Part shown: piece by piece, positions 58,095 through 64,000 of the stretch | Position numbering within the stretch: position 1 is the stretch's first letter | Layout of the letters: every line of letters begins with the position of its first letter | Assembly (NCBI RefSeq): GCF_900143625.1 | Contig: NZ_FRFF01000135.1 | Span: forward strand, 1-64,000 | Reading direction: 5' to 3' | Source of the DNA: Nocardiopsis sp. JB363 | Lineage (GTDB): Bacteria > Actinomycetota > Actinomycetes > Streptosporangiales > Streptosporangiaceae | DNA: 64,000 nucleotides | Notes under the pieces: model-generated | Database searches by the model: none | What the model saw: the letters and a program-made list of their open reading frames with translations, nothing else | What the model was told of the DNA's origin: nothing | Position numbers and translations under genes: made by a program

Positions 58095-59747
58095 TCAGGT
58101 GTTCTCGGGGTCCCGGCGCGCGCCACCGCGGGTACGGCGACGGCGACGGATCCGACGGTCACCCTCGCCCTCACCGGAACGCTCGGCGGCGACGGCGGGA
58201 CGTTCCACGGCCGCCGAAACGGTCGGCTTCTGCTCCGAACCCGAACCGGAGACGGTCTCTCCGTTGCGGGTCCGCTGACGGCTGCGGTTACGGCCGCCAC
58301 GGCGTCCGCCCTGTTCACCACGGCCGGCTTCGGTACGAGCGGATTCGCCACGGCCCGCTTCGCCACGACCGGATTCGGTACGGCCACGGCCTCGACCTCG
58401 GCGGCCACCACGATCACCACGGTCACCACCGCGCGGCTGACCGGTGTCGCCGATGTCCTCGACCTCCTCGGCCTCCAGACCGGCGTGCTCACCGCGCTTG
58501 TCCGCGGCCAGCTTGCCCTTGGTCCCCTTGGGGATCTTCATGGCCTCGAAGAAGTGGGGGGAGGTGGAGTAGGTCTCCTCCGGCTCGTGGAAGTCCAGGT
58601 CGAGCGCGCCGTTGATGAGCTTCCAGCGCGGCATCTCCTGCCAGTCCACGAAGGTGACGGCGGTGCCCGTACGCCCGGCACGACCGGTTCGGCCGATGCG
58701 GTGCGTGTAGGTCTTCTCGTCGTCGGGCGTCTCGTAGTTGACCACGTGGGTCACGTCGTCGACGTCCAGGCCGCGGGCTGCCACGTCGGTGGCGACCAGG
58801 ATGTTGATCTTGCCGTTGCGGAAGGCGCGCAGGGCGCGCTCGCGCTGACTCTGACCGAGGTCGCCGTGGACGGCCGCAGCCGCGAAACCGCGTGACTTGA
58901 GGTCGCTCGCGACCCGGTCACAGGCCCGCTTGGTCTGGCAGAACACCATGCTCTGCCCGTGGCCCTCGGCCTGCAACAGACGCGCGAGCAGCTCCGGCTT
59001 GTCCATCTGGTGGGTGCGGAACGCGTGCTGGGAGATCAGCTTGGTGATGGCGGAGCCATCGATCTCGTTGTCGTCACCGGCGCGTACGTGCGTGGGCTGA
59101 CGCAGGTAGTTGCGCGAGAGGGTGACGATCTCGCTCGGCATGGTGGCCGAGAAGAGCATGATCTGGCGCTCTTCCGGAATCTTGGTGAGGATGCGCTCGA
59201 TGTCGGGGAGGAATCCCAGGTCGAGCATCTTGTCGGCCTCGTCCAGGACCACGGCGCCGACGGCGTCCAGACGCAGGTACTTCTGGTTCTCCAGGTCCAG
59301 CAGCCGACCGGGGGTGCCGACGACGACGTCGACGCCCTCCTTGAGGCCGTTGATCTGTGGCTCGTAGGAGCGGCCGCCGTAGACGGTGAGGATGCGACCG
59401 CCGCTGCGCTTGCTCGCGGTGGTCAGGTCGGCGGCGACCTGGATGGCCAGCTCGCGGGTGGGAACGACCACCAGGGCGCGGGGCCGCTTGGTGGTGCCCG
59501 GGTTCTCCTGGGCCCTCTGAAGGAGGGGAAGGCCGAAAGCGAGCGTCTTTCCGGTACCGGTGCGCGCCTGACCGATGATGTCGCTGCCGTTCAGCGCGAT
59601 GGGCAGAGCCAGTTCCTGGATCGGAAAGGGTGCGATGATGCCCTCGGCTTCGAGGGCATCGGCGAGTTCGGTGCTCACACCGAGATCGCGAAATGTAGTC
59701 ACGGGTGTCGTTGTCTCTGTTGTGCTGCTCAGGGCTCTGGCCTCCAT
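58095..59747 (-). CDS. DEAD-box ATP-dependent RNA helicase with basic RG-rich tail
   Basis: The protein is about 550 residues. It has the Q motif (PFPIQELALP), Walker A ARTGTGKT, PTRELA, TPGRLLD, DEAD (VVLDEADKM), SAT (LFSATMP), and the C-terminal helicase motifs VFCQTKRA, ATDVAARGLDVDDV and HRIGRTGRAG. The last 110 residues are Arg/Gly-rich repeats (GGRRGRGRGRTESGRGEAGR) that bind RNA nonspecifically, as in cold-shock and ribosome-assembly helicases. The start is uncertain: an ATG at 59747, or a CTG six codons later (59729) that has GGAGG 8 bases upstream. Confidence 0.93.
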   Translation of the reverse strand: MEARALSSTTETTTPVTTFRDLGVSTELADALEAEGIIAPFPIQELALPIALNGSDIIGQARTGTGKTLAFGLPLLQRAQENPGTTKRPRALVVVPTRELAIQVAADLTTASKRSGGRILTVYGGRSYEPQINGLKEGVDVVVGTPGRLLDLENQKYLRLDAVGAVVLDEADKMLDLGFLPDIERILTKIPEERQIMLFSATMPSEIVTLSRNYLRQPTHVRAGDDNEIDGSAITKLISQHAFRTHQMDKPELLARLLQAEGHGQSMVFCQTKRACDRVASDLKSRGFAAAAVHGDLGQSQRERALRAFRNGKINILVATDVAARGLDVDDVTHVVNYETPDDEKTYTHRIGRTGRAGRTGTAVTFVDWQEMPRWKLINGALDLDFHEPEETYSTSPHFFEAMKIPKGTKGKLAADKRGEHAGLEAEEVEDIGDTGQPRGGDRGDRGGRRGRGRGRTESGRGEAGRGESARTEAGRGEQGGRRGGRNRSRQRTRNGETVSGSGSEQKPTVSAAVERPAVAAERSGEGEGDRRIRRRRRTRGGARRDPENT

Positions 59748-60286
59748 CTGGGCGGGCCGCAGCGTTGTTCGTGGCCGCGGCGGGGTGCGGTCGCGGGCGG
59801 TTTCCGGCCGCCGCGGAGGGCGCGGCTCATCGGGTTCCCGCATCGCTGTGGGGACCGCGGTGGCGCTGCCGACTGGACCCGCGCGGCCCGACCCGGGGTG
59901 TGCCCTGGCCGCGATACGTACGGATCCATCCGCTGGTTTTGTCGTGTGCGGTGCGTCGCTGGGCGCTTGGCCATCGCTCCCTCACGCCGCACTGGTCGTG
60001 AGGACACGTCGTGTGTGTCCGGCGCCCGCGCTCGGGGCACCCGCCCCCGCGGCGCCGAAGAGGTACCCGCGGGAGGGCCCGCGTGCGAGGGGCGCGGTAG
60101 GCGGCGCGAAGATCGCGCACGCTGGTCATCACACAGAGTCTAGCTGTTGGTTCGCCTGGTGGACATAGCAGTTCACCGTGGCCGTGGACGGCCGAGACCG
60201 TACCCGCTCCCAGGCAGTGCAACCGTGTTCCGGCCGCGTTTAGTCCCTGGTCGGGACTCAAAGCGCCTGCCGATACTCTGACGGAC
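59748..60286. other. Long G+C-rich leader or intergenic region without a gene
   Basis: The 539 bases separate the divergent DEAD-box and ferritin-like genes. Short ORFs on both strands lack coding character and family resemblance. The region is rich in potential secondary structure (for example around 59760-59830). Since cold-shock-type RNA helicases are often controlled by long structured 5' leaders, a leader for the helicase is possible. I see no recognised riboswitch. Confidence 0.4.
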
Positions 60287-60970
60287 ATGACCACAGGCCC
60301 CTCCGCCGACCCCGGCGTGATCGATCTTCTCGGACTCCTCGCCTACGCCGAGCTCGGTTCCTTCTTCCGATTGGCGGACGACGCGGTCCTGGCCCCGTCG
60401 TTGCGCACCAAGGGGGACATCGCCGGCCTCGCCGCCACCGAACAGCGGCACTACCGGCTGCTCCGGGACCGTTTGGAGGAACTCGGGGTCGACCCCGAGG
60501 AGGCCATGGCCCCGTTCGTGACGCCGTTGGACGCCTGGCACGAGCGCACCGAACCGCAGAGTTGGTTGGAGAGCCTGGTCAAGACGTACGTTGGCGACGG
60601 GATCGCCGGTGACTTCTACCGCAAGGTCGCCGAGCTCGCCGACTCCGAGACCCGAGAGTTGGTCGAGGACGTGCTCGCCGAGAACGGCCGGGCCGAGTTC
60701 ATCGCCGAGCAGGTCCGTGCCGCCCTGGAGCTGGACCCCAAGCTGGCCGGTCGGCTCTCCTTGTGGGCCCGCAGACTCGTGGGGGAAGCGCTGAGCCAGG
60801 CGCAGTCCGTGGCCGTGGAGCGGCCCGAGCTCGCCGCGCTGGTGACCCGTGAGGCCGGGACCGGCAAGGACGGTTCCGGACTGAGCGACCTCGCCGCGGT
60901 GAGCCGGATGTTCGCGTCGCTCACCGAGGGACACGCCAAGCGTCTGTCCGCGATGGGGCTGGCCGACTGA
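60287..60970 (+). CDS. Ferritin-like fold protein (MiaE-like)
   Basis: The 227-residue, almost wholly helical protein has YAELGSFF with a ligand Glu, TEQRHY (an E-x-x-H di-iron motif), VGDGIAGDFYRKVAE and ENGRAEFIAEQV. A further TEGHAKRL gives another E-x-x-H. This is the actinobacterial ferritin-like group related to the tRNA hydroxylase MiaE. Whether it hydroxylates tRNA or stores or uses iron otherwise is unknown. It is monocistronic and followed by a clear terminator. Confidence 0.85.
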   Translation: MTTGPSADPGVIDLLGLLAYAELGSFFRLADDAVLAPSLRTKGDIAGLAATEQRHYRLLRDRLEELGVDPEEAMAPFVTPLDAWHERTEPQSWLESLVKTYVGDGIAGDFYRKVAELADSETRELVEDVLAENGRAEFIAEQVRAALELDPKLAGRLSLWARRLVGEALSQAQSVAVERPELAALVTREAGTGKDGSGLSDLAAVSRMFASLTEGHAKRLSAMGLAD

Positions 60971-60989
60971 CCTCTGATTTCCGCGCACA

Positions 60990-61019
60990 CCGGCATCCGC
61001 GTCGACGGATGCCGGTTTT
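60990..61019 (+). terminator. Rho-independent terminator after the ferritin-like gene
   Basis: CCGGCATCCG (60990-60999) pairs with CGGATGCCGG (61006-61015), followed by TTTT. It lies 19 bases after the stop. Confidence 0.9.
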
Positions 61020-61034
61020 GTCGTTCTATCGAGG

Positions 61035-61075
61035 CTTGACCATGACTTGGTCGTACTTGAGGTGACTTGGTCAAG
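61035..61075. promoter_or_regulatory. Compound direct and inverted repeat upstream of a DUF6401 gene
   Basis: TGACTTGGTC occurs at 61043-61052 and 61063-61072, exactly 20 bases (two helical turns) apart. CTTGACCA (61035-61042) is the inverted complement of TGGTCAAG (61068-61075). Sites spaced on the same DNA face suggest cooperative regulator binding, 100 bases before the start at 61175. Confidence 0.55.
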
Positions 61076-61174
61076 AGCGGGTAATTTCCAACACATTCAT
61101 TACGATCCATTGGTGAAGTGCACATATAGTCGAGGAGGTTTCCCGTCTCCTGACCACCGCGAGTAGGTACTTCC

Positions 61175-61486
61175 ATGCCCCGTGGGACCTCCGTGCGCCA
61201 CCCGCTGGCCGGACTCACCCTTGACTTTCACCGCCTCGGCCCGCTCCAGGGCCCGCTTGAGCCCTGGATGTGCGCTGAGCTGGATCAGCATGCCGCACAG
61301 GTGTGCGACGGCATCGTCTCCGGAGGTGCCGAACTCAACGCCGGCACGCTCGGTACGTACCTTCACGGCTTCCTCGACGGTTGCCTCGAACGCGGCTGGG
61401 ACTCCGATGACGCCGGCTACGACTGGGAGACTCTCCGAATTCTCGCCGTCTGTCGCTTGGCGAAGGAGCGCGGTTTCGTCCGCTAG
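61175..61486 (+). CDS. DUF6401-like small protein
   Basis: The 103-residue soluble protein contains ELDQHAAQVCDGIVSGG, LGTYLHGFLDGCLERGWD and YDWETLRILAVCRLAKERGF, matching the DUF6401 pattern (a DQHAAxV helix and a DWxxLRLLAVCxLAxE ending) as I remember it. Function unknown; homologues are annotated near natural-product clusters but also alone. GGAGG is present about 35 bases before the ATG, not at ideal spacing, so the start could be elsewhere. A repeat-rich regulatory region lies upstream. Confidence 0.65.
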   Translation: MPRGTSVRHPLAGLTLDFHRLGPLQGPLEPWMCAELDQHAAQVCDGIVSGGAELNAGTLGTYLHGFLDGCLERGWDSDDAGYDWETLRILAVCRLAKERGFVR

Positions 61487-61750
61487 GTTGGTCCTATCGC
61501 AGGCGGTGTGATCTTCGACGCGAGCTTCTCGCGGGAGGCACCCTTGCCGGTTCCCCGGCGAAATGCCGAGACCGGGCGTAGGCTGAAACGTGACGATGGC
61601 CCCACAGAGGCCGTTCACGGCCCGGCGCGCCCGACAGGAACCCGAGCCCTGCGGAATGCAGAGTGGGATCTGTGGTGTTCAGGGTCCGGTGGCGGACCCG
61701 AACACCGTGACTGGTGGAGCGGCCCGCGTGGTCGCGAGAAAGGAATGCGA

Positions 61751-61993
61751 ATGAGGAGCGGTCGACATGGGGCGGCGCGCCCACCCGTCGGCGTCCTGAT
61801 CCAGCAGGATCGCGTCGATTTCGCGCTTTTCGTACTGATCTTCGTCGTTTCGCTCGCGTCGATGGTATTCACGGGACCCGGGAGTGTCGTCTTCTGGTTG
61901 GCTTTCCTCCCGCTGATCGCCACCGTCGTCCTGGCTTTCCGACGTATCGAGCATCTCTCCCGACTAGAGCTGAACGAATCCGAATTCATGTGA
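61751..61993 (+). CDS. Small two-helix membrane protein
   Basis: The 80-residue protein has a short basic start, two hydrophobic helices (DFALFVLIFVVSLASMVF and SVVFWLAFLPLIATVVL) and the charged C-terminus FRRIEHLSRLELNESEFM. AAGGA lies 6 bases before the ATG at 61751, preferred to an ATG two codons upstream. Family unknown. Confidence 0.65.
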   Translation: MRSGRHGAARPPVGVLIQQDRVDFALFVLIFVVSLASMVFTGPGSVVFWLAFLPLIATVVLAFRRIEHLSRLELNESEFM

Positions 61994-62052
61994 GTCCGGC
62001 CGCCGAAGCGGCAGGGACCACGGCCGCGGGGCACACCACCGCGACGCACGAC

Positions 62053-62083
62053 GAGGGCGAGGCCACCGGGCCCCGCCCTCTTT
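62053..62083 (+). terminator. Probable terminator after the small membrane protein gene
   Basis: GAGGGCG (62053-62059) pairs with CGCCCTC (62074-62080), with extra GGCC/GGCC pairing inside, and is followed by TTT. Confidence 0.55.
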
Positions 62084-62146
62084 CATGTCGTCCCGAGCCC
62101 TCCTCGGGCCCACGACCCGTCTGACGGGTCTTGCGCGGACTCGCGG

Positions 62147-62941
62147 CTACGGGGTGGACTCGCCGCGCTTGCCGCGTTGCCCGGGCAGGCCTGCGACCTC
62201 CTCCTTGGTCTCGGTCGCCGGGGTGGAGCCGGGACGGCTCATCGCCGCGTCGCGGCCGGCCCGGTAGCTGCTCTCCTCGCTCATCCTGCTGGTCTCGCGT
62301 TCGGCGACGTCCAGCCAGCGCGCCCAGCGCGACTGCATCGGCTTGATGAGACCGCCACCGACACCGACGATGAGGATGCCACCGACGGTCGCCAGCACCG
62401 TGATCAGCACCGGCATGGTGACCGACACGGCCACGCCCATCTGGTTCAGCGCGGCGATCACACCGAGGGCCAGGATGGCCACGGCGGCGATGTTGCCCAA
62501 CAGACCGCCGTAGGAGAGACCGCCCAGGGCGTTACTGATGACGTCCTTGACGGCCTTGGCGATCATGCCGGCCACCACGATGATGACCAGCGCGACGATG
62601 GCGTGCGGAATCCACGAGATCACGTCGTTGAGGAGCGTGCTGACCGGGTTCGACCCGAAGACGTTGAACGCGAGCGTCAGCACGAACAGCAGTCCGACGT
62701 AGTAGATGATCTTCCCGCACAGCTCGCTTCCGGTCCAGCGGCTGCGCTCGAAGTACTGACCCACACCGCCACGGTGCAGGGCACGGTCCAGTCCGACGCT
62801 GTGGAGGCCCTTGGCGACCCCCTTGCCCACCAACCAGGCGATGATCCAGCCCAGAACGAGGATCACCAAGAATCCCAGCAGCAGCGGTACGAAACTCGCT
62901 ACGGCAGACCAGGCATCCATCAGACCCTGACCCATGTCCAT
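62147..62941 (-). CDS. MscS-like TM_helix repeat membrane protein (CmpX type)
   Basis: The 264-residue protein has five hydrophobic segments arranged as conserved TM-helix repeats: FLVILVLGWIIAWLVGKGVAK, IIYYVGLLFVLTLAFNVFG, AIVALVIIVVAGMIAKAV, LGNIAAVAILALGVIAALNQMG and VLATVGGILIVGVGGGL. The Gly-rich helices with L-N-x-M-G resemble the pore region of small mechanosensitive channels, but the MscS beta domain is absent, as in CmpX-like proteins. The C-terminal 65 residues are soluble and charged. It is likely to respond to membrane or envelope stress. Confidence 0.85.
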   Translation of the reverse strand: MDMGQGLMDAWSAVASFVPLLLGFLVILVLGWIIAWLVGKGVAKGLHSVGLDRALHRGGVGQYFERSRWTGSELCGKIIYYVGLLFVLTLAFNVFGSNPVSTLLNDVISWIPHAIVALVIIVVAGMIAKAVKDVISNALGGLSYGGLLGNIAAVAILALGVIAALNQMGVAVSVTMPVLITVLATVGGILIVGVGGGLIKPMQSRWARWLDVAERETSRMSEESSYRAGRDAAMSRPGSTPATETKEEVAGLPGQRGKRGESTP

Positions 62942-63223
62942 ACGTCTTCACCCCCGAATCGCTGGTATCGCTCGTCGAACCGGTGGCCGGATCCGAGCGA
63001 ATACGGCGAAGAGAAGCGCGGTACTTCTCAGGTTCGCGATACCCGGCAACGGGAGATCGAATCGTTCGATGGCGATTCGCCGTGGTGATTACCCAGGCTT
63101 TGCGGAGAATTTGGGAAACGCTGAAAGAATGGTGTTTCCCACGAAAGGATAATGCGCCGTTCGAGTGCCGATCCGATGGAATCCGAGAAGGAGGGGTGTG
63201 ACCACGAAGGGAACACGGACAGG
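62942..63223. other. Intergenic region upstream of the MscS-like gene
   Basis: There are 282 bases between the MscS-like start and the terminator of the TetR gene. It is less G+C-rich (63050-63170), which fits promoter DNA for the minus-strand channel gene. Short ORFs here have no family resemblance. Nothing else seen. Confidence 0.4.
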
Positions 63224-63254
63224 AAAACCCCCGGGTGCCCGAAGCACCCGGGGG
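63224..63254 (-). terminator. Rho-independent terminator of the TetR gene
   Basis: CCCCCGGGTGC (63228-63238) pairs with GCACCCGGGGG (63244-63254). Read on the minus strand it is followed by a TTTT run (63224-63227), 41 bases after the TetR stop. Confidence 0.88.
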
Positions 63255-63294
63255 CCGAATCCTGCGGCCGTGGGCCGTGGTCGGGTCGATCCCG

Positions 63295-63933
63295 TCAGTC
63301 GCCCTCGTCGGCCGAACGGGTCAGGTCCCAACCGCTGATCCCGCGCCAGGCCAACCTGGCCACCAGCTGTTCGGCGGCGTTCTGCGGCACCGAACCGTGG
63401 TTGTTCAGCCAGTAGCGGGCGGTGGTCTCGGCCATGCCGACCAGGGCGATGCTCAGCAGGTGCGCCTCGTCGTCGGAGATGCTCGTGTCCTGCCGGATCA
63501 CCTCACCGATCAGCTCCGCGCAGCGCTGGAGCGTGTGTTCGCTTTTCTCCCGAACCGCGGGGAGGTTGCGCAGGTCGGACTCGAAGACCAGCCGGAAGGC
63601 CTCACCGTCCCCCGCGACGAAGTCGAAGTAGGCCTGGAAGCTCGCCGTGACCCGTTTCTGGTTGTCCTCGGTGCTCTCCAGGGCCTCACGCTGTTTCTCC
63701 ACCAACGCTTCGGAGTGTTCCTCCAGAAGGGCCAGGTAGAGCTCCAACTTTCCCGGGAAGTGCTGATACAGAACGGGTTTGCTGACACCCGCGCGGTCCG
63801 CGATCTCGTCCATCGCCGCCGCGTGGTACCCGCGGGCGACGAAAACCTCCTGTGCTGCGGCCAGGAGTTGGCGTCTCCGCCTGACCCGGGGCAAGCGGGT
63901 GCCCCGGGCGCGGGCGTCTGAAGGAGCTGTCAC
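63295..63933 (-). CDS. TetR family transcriptional regulator
   Basis: The 212-residue protein has a TetR DNA-binding domain at about residues 20-65 (RRQLLAAAQEVFVARGYHAA, then MDEIADRAGVSKPVLYQHF with the recognition helix). The all-helical C-terminal domain ends in LVARLAWRGISGWDL, a form widespread in actinomycetes. The GTG at 63933 has GGAGGG 7 bases upstream and is preferred over a Met eight codons further upstream. The target is not visible: the divergent neighbour is outside the window. Confidence 0.9.
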   Translation of the reverse strand: MTAPSDARARGTRLPRVRRRRQLLAAAQEVFVARGYHAAAMDEIADRAGVSKPVLYQHFPGKLELYLALLEEHSEALVEKQREALESTEDNQKRVTASFQAYFDFVAGDGEAFRLVFESDLRNLPAVREKSEHTLQRCAELIGEVIRQDTSISDDEAHLLSIALVGMAETTARYWLNNHGSVPQNAAEQLVARLAWRGISGWDLTRSADEGD

Positions 63934-64000
63934 ACCCACACCCTCCGAACTCGGCATGGCAGATGCGCGCCATTCACTGGACATCTGCGTGGCTGGTGCC

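Noticed and set aside
1-64000. tRNA, rRNA, phage, integrase, attachment sites
   Set aside because: I looked for cloverleaf ends, integrase or transposase motifs and flanking direct repeats and found none I could support.

Overview
The window is about 70 percent G+C. Start codons are ATG or GTG with a few TTG, and third codon positions are almost all G or C. It carries families typical of actinomycetes: DUF397/DUF5753 pairs, DUF4429, DUF5941, DUF6247, DUF6401, DUF6758, the combination of a LytR-CpsA-Psr protein with a TagGH-type exporter, and leaderless-looking promoters. I read it as chromosomal DNA of a filamentous actinobacterium, most likely of the Nocardiopsaceae (Nocardiopsis or Streptomonospora type). 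The family placement is an inference from gene content. I saw no rRNA, tRNA, CRISPR array, phage or intact insertion sequence.

Layout. 3-6498: a truncated HtrA-like protease, Mrp, a CPBP protease, a GtrA protein and purK-purE. 6571-9630: a broken RelE-type toxin, a TetR/MFS efflux pair with a clear operator region, and a secreted TNT-domain protein. 9690-13490: a whiJ/abaA-type regulatory patch with three tandem DUF397 genes, an XRE/DUF5753 regulator, two unknown genes, an RsbW-like ATPase and a tail-anchored protein. 13545-41529: a large cell-envelope glycopolymer locus. 41546-44653: a two-component system and an extracytoplasmic protein. 44675-52076: a sortase-anchored 5'-nucleotidase, membrane proteins, a YjbR protein, RecD2 and a Nudix enzyme. 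52290-63933: typA, DUF6758, a PHP phosphoesterase, an unusual MBL-fold protein, a hydrolase, a DEAD-box helicase, a ferritin-like protein, small actinobacterial proteins, an MscS-like protein and a TetR regulator.

The envelope locus is the most interesting part. It combines UDP-glucose dehydrogenase, the UDP-ManNAc epimerase/dehydrogenase pair, an IspD/TarI-type cytidylyltransferase next to a glycerophosphodiesterase, a TagGH-type ABC exporter, several glycosyltransferases and an LCP ligase. At its centre is a tightly overlapped set: two membrane proteins, a sugar-1-phosphate-type cytidylyltransferase, a sn-glycerol-1-phosphate dehydrogenase homologue and a CDP-alcohol phosphotransferase. Together these suggest an anionic wall polymer, or its linkage unit, built with uronic acids and a CDP-activated glycerol-1-phosphate or similar polyol. 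The CDP-alcohol phosphotransferase has His in place of the fourth motif Asp. The two membrane proteins upstream look like degenerate relatives of the same fold.

Limits: all homology calls come from reading motifs and remembered family patterns, with no database search. Starts were chosen from ribosome-binding sites, gene overlaps and family length.
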